The notes: generated by a model from the sequence alone, not told the origin. A DNA stretch of 37,955 bases from Deltaproteobacteria bacterium (GCA_016928025.1 JAFGLN010000107.1:1-37955), one strand, 5' to 3'; numbered from the stretch's first letter, positions 23,496 through 31,863 are shown. Translations and numbers: made by a program.

Positions 23496-23820
23496 ATGGT
23501 GGTCCTTTTTTCTCTCTGTTCATGAACGAAAAAACGATATTCTTTGTTTGTATGTTTTTTTCATCGGTGTCGCCCCGAAGGTAGACACTCGCACAGAACT
23601 TGTCAAGAAGTTATCGGTATAAACCAAAGAGAAAGTAAGGAATAATCTAACGGGTAATTAATCCCCAATGAGCGGATAAAATACCCTGCCGGAGACACAA
23701 AAATCATCTTATATTATTGATATTATGATATAACATGCAATAACACTATTGTTGCTATATTCAAGGTGGTTCTCGAAAAAGATATTTTTCACAGCTCAAA
23801 TGAAAAAATAGGAATGATCT
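23496..23820. other. Intergenic region with a partial dyad
   Basis: This 325-base AT-rich gap lies between the aminotransferase start and the hydrogenase remnant. I see no coding pattern or RNA gene. An imperfect dyad GCAATAA/TTGTTGC flanked by ATATA arms (about 23728-23762) precedes the remnant and may be the old hydrogenase operator or promoter region. Confidence 0.4.
23581..23609 (-). promoter_or_regulatory. Candidate promoter of the aminotransferase gene
   Basis: The minus strand has TTGACA in CTTCTTGACA (around plus 23600-23606) followed after 17 bases by TACCTT. Only the -35 is strong. The rest of 23496-23820 holds AT-rich sequence with no supportable gene; a partly self-complementary stretch at about 23728-23762 could be an operator. 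Confidence 0.3.
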
Positions 23821-23970
23821 ATGTCCCGAAAAATAGCGATCAATCCGATTACCAGACTGAAAGGACACGGAAAGATTGAGCTGTTTCTCGATGAAAACGG
23901 CAAAGTGAAGGATGCCTATGGTTCGAAAATCTATTCCATGGCTTTGGTGAAGAACGCTCACCGTTGTTGA
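23821..23970 (+). pseudogene. N-terminal fragment of a NiFe hydrogenase large subunit
   Basis: The 49-residue frame begins MSRKIAINPITRLKGHGKIE and continues LFLDENGKVKDAYG, the unmistakable first strand of NiFe hydrogenase large subunits (HoxH/MvhA-type: 'IDPITRIEGHGKIEI.LDD.G.VKDAYF'). The conserved Glu of the R-x-E-G-H element is Lys here, and similarity stops at about residue 38, well before the first CxxC nickel ligands. AGGA before ATG 23821 may still allow translation. A full subunit needs 420-560 residues, so this is a relic. No small subunit, maturation or Hdr genes are in view. The following 270 bases to mutM show no recognisable hydrogenase sequence. Confidence 0.75.
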
Positions 23971-24243
23971 AGGATAAATTGCCGGTTAAATAAGGTTGGT
24001 ATAGATTTCGGGGCATACCGCTCCAACATTCGTCAAATCACGATTTCGTGACATGAAAAGAAAGAAAATGAATTTTGATATTCAATAACATAACTGTTTT
24101 GTGATTATAATGATATCTTGTTGATTTTTATCTGAAATCATCATAAAAATGAAACAAGGCACTTTTTGAATTAACGGAGGAAACCTGAGTGGTCGGCATT
24201 CAGCCGATGCTTGATGGTTCAACAAAGGAGGAAGATACGGAAA

Positions 24244-25029
24244 ATGCCGGAACTGCCGGAAGTTGAATCCCTTTGCCGACAACTGCAAAATGTCATCGTT
24301 GGTGCTTCAATAAAAAAAATCAGGATTATGGATCCTAAATTGGGATCAGCACCTCAACTGACGGGAAGAAGGGTAACCGCCGTCAACCGTCAGGGTAAAT
24401 CGATCATCATCAAGTTAGATGACGATCGATGCATTCGTCTCCACTTGCGCATGACCGGCCGGCTTTTATGGCAGGACGGCGGCATAAAATACATGGTCCC
24501 TGATTATTCCCGCTGGAGGATCGTGTTTTCCCATGGTTGTCTCGACTGCATCGATCCGCGCCGCTTTGCGACATTTCAGATCGGCCAAATCGGGAAGGAA
24601 TCTTCTGTTTCTCCCGATCCTCTTGAGGAATTCGATACAGATCGTTTGATAAAGATCGCCGCATCCCGGAAGATTTGCATAAAATGCCTGCTGCTGGATC
24701 AGGCCGTTATCTCCGGTATCGGCAACATTTACGCCTGTGAGATTCTGCATCTCGCTAAAATTGACCCGGCCCGGAAAGCATCCGACCTGACGAGAAGTCA
24801 ATGGAAGCGGATAGCGGACGCCCTAAGACCGATTCTGCAAACAGCGATTGACTGTCGGGGGACAACGGCGTCCGACTGGCGGGACTTATTCGGCAATCCG
24901 GGAGAATATCAAAAATATTTGAAGGTATATACTAAAGAAGGCCTGCCGTGCTCTGTTTGTCAGGGGACGGTCCGGCGAATCCGTCTGGGCGGCAGGGGGA
25001 CATATTATTGCCCCTCTTGCCAAAGATGA
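24244..25029 (+). CDS. mutM: Formamidopyrimidine-DNA glycosylase
   Basis: A 261-residue base-excision repair enzyme that removes 8-oxoguanine and ring-opened purines and cuts the abasic strand. PELPEVE follows the start Met (catalytic P2 and E3), K52 in RQGKSIII is the conserved lysine, HLRMTGRL and the helix-two-turn-helix (ISGIGNIYACEILHLAKIDP) bind DNA, and the C-terminal zinc finger uses C236, C239, C256 and C259 with GGRGTYYCPSCQR. The start is ATG 24244 because the mature enzyme needs Pro2; AAAGGAGG lies upstream and the preceding 11 codons are unrelated. It appears monocistronic. Confidence 0.95.
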   Translation: MPELPEVESLCRQLQNVIVGASIKKIRIMDPKLGSAPQLTGRRVTAVNRQGKSIIIKLDDDRCIRLHLRMTGRLLWQDGGIKYMVPDYSRWRIVFSHGCLDCIDPRRFATFQIGQIGKESSVSPDPLEEFDTDRLIKIAASRKICIKCLLLDQAVISGIGNIYACEILHLAKIDPARKASDLTRSQWKRIADALRPILQTAIDCRGTTASDWRDLFGNPGEYQKYLKVYTKEGLPCSVCQGTVRRIRLGGRGTYYCPSCQR

Positions 25030-25226
25030 AGCATTTATGATATGAGCGTCCTATAAAATTTATGTTACTGCCACCTATGTAATACCTGAATCTTGCACCG
25101 ATTTTACATTTAATCACTATTTGAAATTTTTTTTACGGGTCCATAATGCCTTGCCTTCAAACATAAAAGCTGATGCAAATCAACTTCCGTGGAAACATTG
25201 CCGGTCCCGGCTCTCCCACCTGTTGG

Positions 25227-25695
25227 CCTTAATCCACCACCAGAAAAAATAAAAAAACCTCGTTGATCCTGCATAAACAGGGTGATAGGACCATTTTGGT
25301 CAAAAAACCACCATCAACGAGGTGAAGAAATCATGACACAAGACGTTGTTCCATTCAAGGACGAAGAAGAGAAAAGAGCAACAGGGACAACATCGTTGGG
25401 TGGCTTGCCGGTGTATTTAGATTTAGCGACGGTGATGGTTTTAAGAGCAATAATAGATCGTCATTTGCAGATCAAGCAGCAGGGATGGACGAACCGTCAG
25501 ATTGTAATGTTGTTGATCCTGTTGAAGTTAGCGGGAGGCGACTGTTTAGAAGATATGCGGAAGTTGGAGTGCAATGAAGGTTGTTGCCGGGTTTTGGAAC
25601 GGATGGAGCAGAAGGGGATGAAGGAAGATTTTGCAGGTGGGAAGCTGCTGTCGGGAGCTTTTGGAGAAAATGCCGCCCCTGGTGGTGGATTAAGG
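25227..25695. mobile_element. 469-bp internally deleted insertion element with perfect terminal inverted repeats
   Basis: CCTTAATCCACCACCAG at 25227-25243 is repeated, inverted and without mismatch, at 25679-25695. Between them lie the first about 90 codons of a transposase, and the last codons in a different frame with the TAA inside the right repeat. This is the structure of a MITE-like deletion derivative that could still be moved by a full-length relative. No clear target duplication is seen (TTGG on the left, ATGA on the right). The leader (25259-25331) has a CCTCGTTGA/TCAACGAGG dyad around smaller palindromes. It sits just upstream of the TPP riboswitch promoter. Confidence 0.8.
25333..25693 (+). 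pseudogene. Transposase, N-terminus and C-terminus joined out of frame
   Basis: From ATG 25333 the frame encodes TTSLGGLPVYLDLATVMVLR and WTNRQIVMLLILLKLAGGDC then LEDMRKLECNEGCCRVLERM, the N-terminal region of DDE transposases annotated as IS1380/IS4-like (family call tentative). After about residue 95 similarity ends. In the next frame SCCRELLEKMPPLVVD ends at TAA 25691-25693 inside the terminal repeat, as expected for the native C-terminus. The catalytic DDE core (about 300 residues) is missing, so it is inactive. The first frame itself runs on to 25734. Confidence 0.75.
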
Positions 25696-25708
25696 ATGAT
25701 GAAATCGA

Positions 25709-25737
25709 TTGCTTTTAAAAAACATATATGTTAGAAA
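25709..25737 (+). promoter_or_regulatory. Candidate promoter of the thiamine operon
   Basis: TTGCTT (25709-25714), 17-base spacer, TAGAAA (25732-25737), 15 bases before the riboswitch; the spacer holds a 12-bp perfect palindrome AACATATATGTT (25721-25732). Matches to consensus are modest, so this is tentative, but a start here would give a leader beginning at the riboswitch. Confidence 0.35.
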
Positions 25738-25751
25738 ATTACAAATTAAAG

Positions 25752-25831
25752 AACAACAGGGGCGCCGAACGGCTGAGAAGATACCCTTAGAACCTGATCT
25801 GGGTAATGCCAGCGTAGGGAGTGGCAATTGA
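25752..25831 (+). promoter_or_regulatory. TPP riboswitch (THI element)
   Basis: The conserved core blocks are all present in order: ACAGGGGCGCC (P2/J), GGCTGAGA (the pyrimidine-sensing arm), ACCCTT, GAACCTGATCTGGGTAATGC (the pyrophosphate arm) and CAGCGTAGGGAGT. It lies ahead of four thiamine genes. When TPP binds, the downstream terminator at 25857-25899 should form; the CAATT/AATTG segment at 25825-25844 could take part in switching. This is the classical transcription-attenuation arrangement. Confidence 0.96.
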
Positions 25832-25856
25832 TTGATTTTGTAATTGATGTTGCTAA

Positions 25857-25899
25857 GGGGGCCATACCCTGTACGGAGATGGCCCCCTTTTGTTTTTTT
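25857..25899 (+). terminator. Riboswitch-controlled intrinsic terminator
   Basis: GGGGGCCAT (25857-25865) pairs with ATGGCCCCC (25879-25887), followed by TTTTGTTTTTTT. It stands between the TPP aptamer and the first structural gene (ATG 25920), so it is the expression platform. Confidence 0.92.
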
Positions 25900-25919
25900 A
25901 TAAACCATAGAGTCCAAAG

Positions 25920-26591
25920 ATGAAGAAGGTCGTTTTCATTCTATCCGGCGGCCCCATCGGCGATTTGGATATCATCAAAAACCGGTTTGATCATTTCGAT
26001 GTAGACGTGCTGATCTGCGCCGACGGAGGCGCCCGGTGTGCCCAGCGACTCGGCCTGTTGCCCCAGGTTATTATCGGCGACATGGATTCACTGGACGACG
26101 AAATGCAAAACTATTTTGAAGGGAAGGGCAGTCTGATCATCAGACATCCGAAAGACAAAGATGAAACGGATACCCAGCTTGCCCTCCAATACGCCCTGAC
26201 GATGAAGCCGACGGAGGTCGTAATCTGCGGCGCTCTGGGCGGAAGACTGGATCATACTCTGGCCAATATATCTTTACTGATGGCGGGGGCAAATGAGGAT
26301 GTTCCGGTCAAACTGATTGATGAGTGGTGTGAATTGTTTCTGGTCACGGATAAGACGACAATCGAAGGCGAGGCGGGGCAGACGGTGTCCATTTTCCCGT
26401 ATCCCGAGGCCGCCGCGGGTATAACACTTGAAGGTTTCAAATATCCGCTGACGGAAGGCACGATGAAGATCGGACACCCTTACGGCATCAGCAACAAACT
26501 GGCAGCGGCAAGGGGCACCCTATCCGTGAAATCAGGCTATTTGCTAGTTATCAGATATTTTAAACCGGGGGCTTTTCCCCAAGGAGAATAA
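25920..26591 (+). CDS. thiN: Thiamine pyrophosphokinase
   Basis: The 223-residue protein should convert thiamine plus ATP to thiamine diphosphate. Typical marks are FILSGGPIGD, ICADGGARCAQRLGLLPQ, the VIIGDMDSLDDE acidic motif that binds magnesium-pyrophosphate, HPKDKDETDTQLAL, and GALGGRLDHTLAN in the catalytic domain, with a C-terminal beta-domain (YPLTEGTMKIG, GISNKL) that binds thiamine. It is the first gene after the riboswitch and lies four bases from thiDN. As a kinase of free thiamine it serves salvage; phosphorylation of thiamine monophosphate made de novo would need ThiL, which is not in the window. (The name thiN is also used for an unrelated TMP-synthase domain; see next gene.). 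Confidence 0.93.
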   Translation: MKKVVFILSGGPIGDLDIIKNRFDHFDVDVLICADGGARCAQRLGLLPQVIIGDMDSLDDEMQNYFEGKGSLIIRHPKDKDETDTQLALQYALTMKPTEVVICGALGGRLDHTLANISLLMAGANEDVPVKLIDEWCELFLVTDKTTIEGEAGQTVSIFPYPEAAAGITLEGFKYPLTEGTMKIGHPYGISNKLAAARGTLSVKSGYLLVIRYFKPGAFPQGE

Positions 26592-26595
26592 TCAG

Positions 26596-27960
26596 ATGCA
26601 ACCCATACGGGTCCTTACCATAGCAGGGTCCGACTCCGGCGGCGGCGCGGGCATTCAGGCCGATATAAAAACCATCACTGTCCTCGGCGGATTCGGGATG
26701 AGCGTCATTACCGCCCTGACGGCGCAAAATACCCTGGGCGTGCAGGGCATCTATGAGATCGCGCCGGAATTTATCGCCCGTCAGTTTGACGCTGTGGCGC
26801 AGGATATCGGTATTGACGCCGCAAAAACAGGCATGCTGGCCAACACGAAGATTATCCGGACCATAGCGGAAAAGATCCGGCAATACCATATCGAAAAACT
26901 TGTCGTCGATCCGGTCATGGCCGCCAAGGGCGGCGCCGCACTGATCGCGGACGACGCTCAGGGAGCCCTGATCAGGGAACTACTGCCTCTGGCTTTTGTG
27001 ATAACACCCAACATTCCCGAAGCGGAGGTCCTTTCAAGCATCGTCATCAACTCGATCGAGGACATGAAGAAAGCGGCGCAAATTATCCACCGCCAGGGGG
27101 TGAAACATGTGGTGATCAAAGGAGGACACTTGGTGGGAAGCAGGAAATTAGGTGCCGTGGATATCCTCTATGATGGTGACCAATTCCATGAATTCACCGC
27201 GGAGTGGATTCCTACCAGGGATACACACGGCACGGGATGCACGTTTTCCGCCGCCTTGGCAACGATGCTGGCATCAGGTAAAGACGTGACGGATGCCGTC
27301 CAGGGGGCAAAAGTGTATATCACCCAGGCCATCCGCCATGCCTGGCGCATCGGAGGCGGACAGGGACCGACCAATCACCTAGCCCCCCTGTCATGCAAGC
27401 TCGAACGCTACGAGTGCCTGCAAGGCCTCCGGGACGCCCTTCGGGTATTGACAGAAGAAAAATGCGGCGGCCTGATCCCCGAAGTGCAGTCCAATCTGGG
27501 TTACGCCCTCCCTGTTGCCGTCTCTGGTCAGGATGTTGCCGCGTTTCCCGGCAGAATCATCCGCATCGGTGAAGGATGCCGGGCCATTTGCGGTCCCGCT
27601 TTCGGTGCGTCAAGTCATATCGCCCGAATTATCCTGACGGCGATGAAACATGATCCCGCCTATCGTTCGGCCATGAACATACGGTTTTCCGAAGAGGTTC
27701 TGAAGGCCTGCGAGGCGCTTGGTTATACATGCGATTCATTCGACCGTTCTGCTGAACCTGTGGATATCAAGACAAGAGAGGGGTCGACCCTGGAATGGGG
27801 AACGGAAGCGGTCTTGGTGAAACGTGAAACCATACCTGATATCATTTACGACCGCGGTGAGGTGGGAAAGGAGCCCATGATCCGGGTTCTGGGGAAATCG
27901 CCTCTGGAGGTGATTAATAAGGTCCTGGCGATAGGGCAACAAATTAAAGGTTTAAGGTAA
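26596..27960 (+). CDS. thiD: ThiDN: HMP/HMP-P kinase fused to ThiN-type thiamine-phosphate synthase
   Basis: A 454-residue fusion. Residues 1-265 are ThiD, which phosphorylates hydroxymethylpyrimidine phosphate to the diphosphate: GSDSGGGAGIQAD (11-23), KTGMLAN, DPVMAAKGG and GTGC (212-215). Residues about 272-454 are the ThiN-type thiamine-phosphate synthase domain, found in archaea and some anaerobes in place of ThiE: LIPEVQSNLGYALP, GPAFGASSHIARIILTAM and DRGEVGKEPMIRVLGKSP. The fusion joins the pyrimidine diphosphate to the thiazole made by the next gene. It starts four bases after thiN with AAGGAG overlapping the preceding end. All domain motifs look intact. Confidence 0.94.
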   Translation: MQPIRVLTIAGSDSGGGAGIQADIKTITVLGGFGMSVITALTAQNTLGVQGIYEIAPEFIARQFDAVAQDIGIDAAKTGMLANTKIIRTIAEKIRQYHIEKLVVDPVMAAKGGAALIADDAQGALIRELLPLAFVITPNIPEAEVLSSIVINSIEDMKKAAQIIHRQGVKHVVIKGGHLVGSRKLGAVDILYDGDQFHEFTAEWIPTRDTHGTGCTFSAALATMLASGKDVTDAVQGAKVYITQAIRHAWRIGGGQGPTNHLAPLSCKLERYECLQGLRDALRVLTEEKCGGLIPEVQSNLGYALPVAVSGQDVAAFPGRIIRIGEGCRAICGPAFGASSHIARIILTAMKHDPAYRSAMNIRFSEEVLKACEALGYTCDSFDRSAEPVDIKTREGSTLEWGTEAVLVKRETIPDIIYDRGEVGKEPMIRVLGKSPLEVINKVLAIGQQIKGLR

Positions 27961-27996
27961 AAGGAGCAAAGTTCAAAAATCGGAGGTGGGCATAAA

Positions 27997-28809
27997 GTGG
28001 CATTGAATGAAATCACCATTACCCAGGCAATCATCGAAAGGTACACCCGGAAATTACTGGCCTGCACCGAAGTGGATGCGGCTATTGTCGGCGCCGGCCC
28101 CGCCGGTCTTGTAGCGGCCTGTTATCTGGCCAAAGCCGGCAAAAAGGTGGCCGTCTTTGAGCGTAAATTGAGCATCGGCGGTGGCATGTGGGGCGGCGGC
28201 ATGATGTTCAACGAAATTGTCGTCCAAAAAGAAGGCAAGGACATCCTGGACGGATTCGGCGTCCGGACACAGCTTTATAAAAGGGGTTATTATACCGCCG
28301 ACGCCATTGAGGCGGTCTCCACCATTTGTTCCGTTGCCGTCAAGGCGGGAGCCCGGATATTCAACTGCATTTCCGTGGAAGACGTAATGATTCGCGAAGG
28401 CCGGGTCATCGGTCTGGTCATTAACTGGTCGCCCGTGGAAATGGCGGGATTGCATGTTGACCCCTTGACCATTACGGCAAAATACGTCATCGATTCCACC
28501 GGACATAACACGGAAGTGCTCCGCGTTATCGAACGGAAAGCCGATGTGAAACTTAACACGCCCTCTGGCGGTATTATGGGCGAACGGTCCATGTGGGCGG
28601 AAAAGGCGGAACGGCTGACGCTGGATAATACAAAAGAAATCTGTCCCGGCGTTTATGTCGCGGGCATGTCGGCCAACGCCGCTTTCGGCGGGCCTCGTAT
28701 GGGCCCCATCTTCGGGGGCATGCTGCTTTCCGGCCAAAAAGCGGCCGAGGCGATTATTGCCGCCGCATTGGTACCAGCGGCGACCACCTGGAAAAAGAAG
28801 AAGAAATAA
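27997..28809 (+). CDS. thi4: Thi4-family thiazole synthase
   Basis: The 270-residue protein makes the thiazole (ADP-thiazole) precursor from NAD, glycine and a sulfur source. It has the dinucleotide motif VGAGPAGL (31-38), ER at 55-56, [11 protein letters not shown] (61-71), STGH and the C-terminal [21 protein letters not shown]. Yeast Thi4 uses an active-site Cys a few residues after a TTGH element and is consumed in one turnover; here the stretch [15 protein letters not shown] contains no Cys, so it should be the sulfide-dependent, multi-turnover type expected in an anaerobe. The GTG start at 27997 has GGAGGTG eight bases upstream. No ThiG/ThiS/ThiF/ThiH genes are present, consistent with this route. 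Confidence 0.92.
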   Translation: MALNEITITQAIIERYTRKLLACTEVDAAIVGAGPAGLVAACYLAKAGKKVAVFERKLSIGGGMWGGGMMFNEIVVQKEGKDILDGFGVRTQLYKRGYYTADAIEAVSTICSVAVKAGARIFNCISVEDVMIREGRVIGLVINWSPVEMAGLHVDPLTITAKYVIDSTGHNTEVLRVIERKADVKLNTPSGGIMGERSMWAEKAERLTLDNTKEICPGVYVAGMSANAAFGGPRMGPIFGGMLLSGQKAAEAIIAAALVPAATTWKKKKK

Positions 28810-28821
28810 AGGAGACATATT

Positions 28822-30108
28822 ATGACGCAATTACAAATAGCCCACCGAGGTGAATTATCGGAGGAAATGAAAATATGTGCGGAGGCGGAAGGCGTTGAGG
28901 CCGAGTTCATCCGCCGGGGCGTTGAAAACGGCACCATCGTCGTCATTCGTAACAAAACGCATAAAAACATTAAACCATTGGCTGTGGGAAAAGGCACGCG
29001 AACCAAGGTCAACGCCAATATCGGCACATCTCGGGACCATGCCGATCTGGCCGTGGAACTGGAAAAAGTCCGGACCTGCGTAAAAAGCGGCGCCGACACC
29101 ATCATGGACCTTTCCACGGGCGGTCAGATCAGAGAGATTCGCAGGGAAATAGTAAAAGAATCCCCTCTGGTCATCGGCACCGTACCCATTTATCAGGCGG
29201 CGGCCAAAATGTTTGACCAAAGAATGTCGGTGCTGGAAATGACCGCGGATGATCTTTTCAATGCGATCGAGGAAAACGGCGAGGACGGTGTAGATTTCAT
29301 TACGGTCCATTGCGGCGTCACCCGGGAAAGCGTCGCTTTTATAGAGGAGCAGGGGCGGCTGTTGGGCATTGTCAGCAGAGGGGGATCGATTCTTGCTCAC
29401 TGGATGGATTGCAACCAAGAAGAAAATCCGCTTTTCGCCCAATATGACAGGCTGCTTGAAATCGCTCAGCGCTACGATATGGTCTTGAGTCTGGGCGACG
29501 GCCTGCGTCCCGGCTGTATTGCGGATGCCACAGACCGGGGACAGGTCGAGGAAACGATTCTTTTGGGCAAGTTGGCCAAAAAGGCAAGAGCAAAGGGCGT
29601 CCAGGTCATGATCGAGGGACCCGGTCATGTTCCCCTGACGGATATTGTATCCAATATCAAACTCCAGAAAAGCCTCTGCGAAGGAGCGCCTTTTTATGTT
29701 CTGGGACCTCTCCCCACGGATATTGCGGCGGGCTATGACCACATCACATCGGCCATTGGCGGTGCCATTGCCGGCGCGGCGGGAGCGGACTTTCTCTGCT
29801 ACGTGACGCCGTCCGAGCACCTGCGTCTGCCGACGCTGGAGGATGTTCGGGAAGGCATCATGGCCTCCCGTATCGCCGCCCACATTGCCGATATTGCCAA
29901 GGGATTCCCCGGCGCCGAGGAAAAAGACGCCCTGATGGCCAAATATCGGAAGGAATTCAACTGGCAGGGTCAGGTCGATCTATCCATCGATCCGGAAACG
30001 ACAAAAAAATACTTGGAAAAAAGCGAAAGCGCCCAGGAAGAGGGCTGCACGATGTGCGGAGAATTTTGTGCCATCAAGTTGGGGAAAAAGGAAGGCCATC
30101 GCAGATAA
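28822..30108 (+). CDS. thiC: Phosphomethylpyrimidine synthase, short form
   Basis: ThiC rearranges aminoimidazole ribotide to HMP phosphate using S-adenosylmethionine and a 4Fe-4S cluster. The 428-residue protein is the short form lacking the N-terminal domain of E. coli ThiC (about 630). Seen: NANIGTSRD, DLSTGG, TVPIYQA, TVHCGVTRES, SRGGSI, PGHVPLTDIV, LGPLPTDIAAGYDHITSAIG and PSEHLRLP. The cluster cysteines are C409, C412 and C416 (CTMCGEFC), which is CX2CX3C; the motif usually quoted is CX2CX4C. The related BzaF (hydroxybenzimidazole synthase) is an alternative for such proteins in deltaproteobacteria, but the riboswitch and thi neighbours favour ThiC. Confidence 0.92.
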   Translation: MTQLQIAHRGELSEEMKICAEAEGVEAEFIRRGVENGTIVVIRNKTHKNIKPLAVGKGTRTKVNANIGTSRDHADLAVELEKVRTCVKSGADTIMDLSTGGQIREIRREIVKESPLVIGTVPIYQAAAKMFDQRMSVLEMTADDLFNAIEENGEDGVDFITVHCGVTRESVAFIEEQGRLLGIVSRGGSILAHWMDCNQEENPLFAQYDRLLEIAQRYDMVLSLGDGLRPGCIADATDRGQVEETILLGKLAKKARAKGVQVMIEGPGHVPLTDIVSNIKLQKSLCEGAPFYVLGPLPTDIAAGYDHITSAIGGAIAGAAGADFLCYVTPSEHLRLPTLEDVREGIMASRIAAHIADIAKGFPGAEEKDALMAKYRKEFNWQGQVDLSIDPETTKKYLEKSESAQEEGCTMCGEFCAIKLGKKEGHRR

Positions 30109-30109
30109 C

Positions 30110-31468
30110 GTGTTTTCAAATAAAGACAGGACACCTTCTGCCGCCTATGAAACAGCCGTCAAGATCGTCGATAAATTGCACAAAGCCGGTCACGAGGCTT
30201 TTCTGGTAGGGGGTTGCGTCCGCGATCTCATCCGCGGCATCGAACCGGAAGACCATGACATTGTTACGTCCGCCCGGCCCGCAGAGGTCCAGTCATTGTT
30301 TTCCCATACGATATCGGTGGGCGTCAGTTTCGGCGTCATTGTTGTCATTGAAGACGGACACCGTCATGAAGTGGCCACATTTCGTGCGGAAAGCGACTAC
30401 ACCGACGGGCGCCGACCCTCGACCGTCACATTTGCGTCAGCCAAACAGGACGTCCTTCGCCGGGATTTTACGATCAATGGACTACTCCTTGACGTGGGAA
30501 ACGGACGAATCATTGATTATGTGGACGGCTTGGCCGATATCAAACAGAAGGTAATCCGCACCATTGGGGAAGCCGATCTCCGATTTTCCGAAGACCATCT
30601 GCGAATGCTCCGGGCAATCCGTCTTGCCGCTAATTTGAACTTTACGATCACACCCGATACTTTTTCAGCCATCAAAAAAAATGCCGGGGCGATCTGCCGG
30701 GTCAGCGCCGAACGCATCCGCGACGAACTGACCAGCTTTCTGACCCGAGGTGGCGCCAGACAGGGCATAGAGATGCTGGCCGCAAGCGGGCTTTTAAAAG
30801 AAATTTTACCCGAAGTCAACGCCCTTCGGGGTGTCGAGCAACCGCCGCGGTTTCACCCTGAAGGTGACGTCTGGGAACACACGCTCCGGATGCTGGCGGT
30901 CATGACCGGAAGCTCCGATGGGCCTGTCGATCCCCAATTGGCCTGGGGCGTTCTGCTTCATGATATCGGCAAACCGCCGACCAGATTTGAAGACGGCTGG
31001 GGTGTCCATTTCCACGGACATGTTCAGAAGGGTGAGCAAATTGCCTCAGACATTCTGCAACGCTTGCGTTTTTCCAACAAAGAAACAGGAACCATTCTGG
31101 CACTGGTGCATTATCACATGCACTTTATGAATGTCCGTGAAATGAGGCCCAACCGACTGAAGCGTTTCCTGAGGATGCTCGATTTCCCGCTCCATCTTGA
31201 ACTTCACCGCCTTGATTGCATCGGCAGCCATCGCCTGCTGGATAATTATAATTTCTGCAAAGAGAAGTTGTCCGAGTTGGCGATTGAAGACCTCCACCCA
31301 CCGCGTCTGCTTACCGGCCATGACCTGATTGACATGGGATTTCCGCCGGGGCCGGTTTTCAAAGAAATTTTAAGCGGCTTGGAGGATGCTCAATTGGAAG
31401 GGGACATCTCGACGCGGGAAGAGGCGCGCTGGTTTGTGATAAACCATTGGGGCGAAAATTATGGCTGA
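30110..31468 (+). CDS. cca: CCA-adding enzyme / poly(A) polymerase family with HD domain
   Basis: A 452-residue class II nucleotidyltransferase that adds or repairs the tRNA CCA end (or part of it). The catalytic head is VGGCVRDLIRG (33-43) with metal-binding DHD (48-50), followed by RRDFTINGLLLD and the RFSEDHLRMLRAIRLAA body; an HD phosphohydrolase domain follows with HTLRML, LLHDIGKPP (about 282-290), HFHGH and LVHYHMHF. The start is GTG 30110, one base after the thiC stop, with AAGGAAGG upstream; an earlier GTG at 30068 would lie inside thiC. Whether it is a full CCA-, A- or CC-adding enzyme, or PcnB, cannot be decided by eye. It is cotranscribed with the thi genes. Confidence 0.88.
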   Translation: MFSNKDRTPSAAYETAVKIVDKLHKAGHEAFLVGGCVRDLIRGIEPEDHDIVTSARPAEVQSLFSHTISVGVSFGVIVVIEDGHRHEVATFRAESDYTDGRRPSTVTFASAKQDVLRRDFTINGLLLDVGNGRIIDYVDGLADIKQKVIRTIGEADLRFSEDHLRMLRAIRLAANLNFTITPDTFSAIKKNAGAICRVSAERIRDELTSFLTRGGARQGIEMLAASGLLKEILPEVNALRGVEQPPRFHPEGDVWEHTLRMLAVMTGSSDGPVDPQLAWGVLLHDIGKPPTRFEDGWGVHFHGHVQKGEQIASDILQRLRFSNKETGTILALVHYHMHFMNVREMRPNRLKRFLRMLDFPLHLELHRLDCIGSHRLLDNYNFCKEKLSELAIEDLHPPRLLTGHDLIDMGFPPGPVFKEILSGLEDAQLEGDISTREEARWFVINHWGENYG

Positions 31469-31485
31469 AAGGAGATTTCGGCGTT

Positions 31486-31812
31486 ATGAACCGTCAGAAA
31501 AATTTGTTCAATAACATCCCTCCTGAATTATCCAATGAGCTTACCGAATGCATTTTGCAGGAAAAAACCTTTAAAATAAAAAGGATTATATCACGGGGCC
31601 ATGCGTCGCCTGAGGGATTCTGGTACAATCAGGACGATCATGAATGGGTCGTCCTGTTGAAAGGCAGCGCCGGCCTGCGATTTGAAAACAAAGTAGAAAC
31701 CGTTATTTTAAATGTCGGTGATTACATTCACATACCGGCCCACTGCCGGCATCGGGTTGAGTGGACGGATGCCCGGCATGAGACATTATGGCTGGCAATA
31801 CATTATCGATAG
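31486..31812 (+). CDS. Small cupin-domain protein
   Basis: A 108-residue single-domain cupin. The two cupin motifs are recognisable: SRGHASPEGFWYNQDDHEWV followed by VLLKGSAGLRF (motif 1, with metal-type His and Glu), then LNVGDYIHIPAHCRHRVEWT (motif 2). Such proteins bind a metal or small ligand; the substrate is unknown. ATG 31486 has AAAGGAG upstream and lies 17 bases after the cca stop; an in-frame start at 31447 would overlap cca. It is commonly annotated only as a cupin. It appears to be in the same transcript as the cca and DciA-like genes. Confidence 0.82.
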   Translation: MNRQKNLFNNIPPELSNELTECILQEKTFKIKRIISRGHASPEGFWYNQDDHEWVVLLKGSAGLRFENKVETVILNVGDYIHIPAHCRHRVEWTDARHETLWLAIHYR

Positions 31813-31863
31813 GCAAAATTCAACATCCCTTGACCGCCGGCTCGAACTGTGAGATGAAAAGGC

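Noticed and set aside
28855-29883. 342-codon antisense frame across thiC
   Set aside because: Shadow of the high-GC thiC coding frame; His/Arg-rich without domain resemblance.
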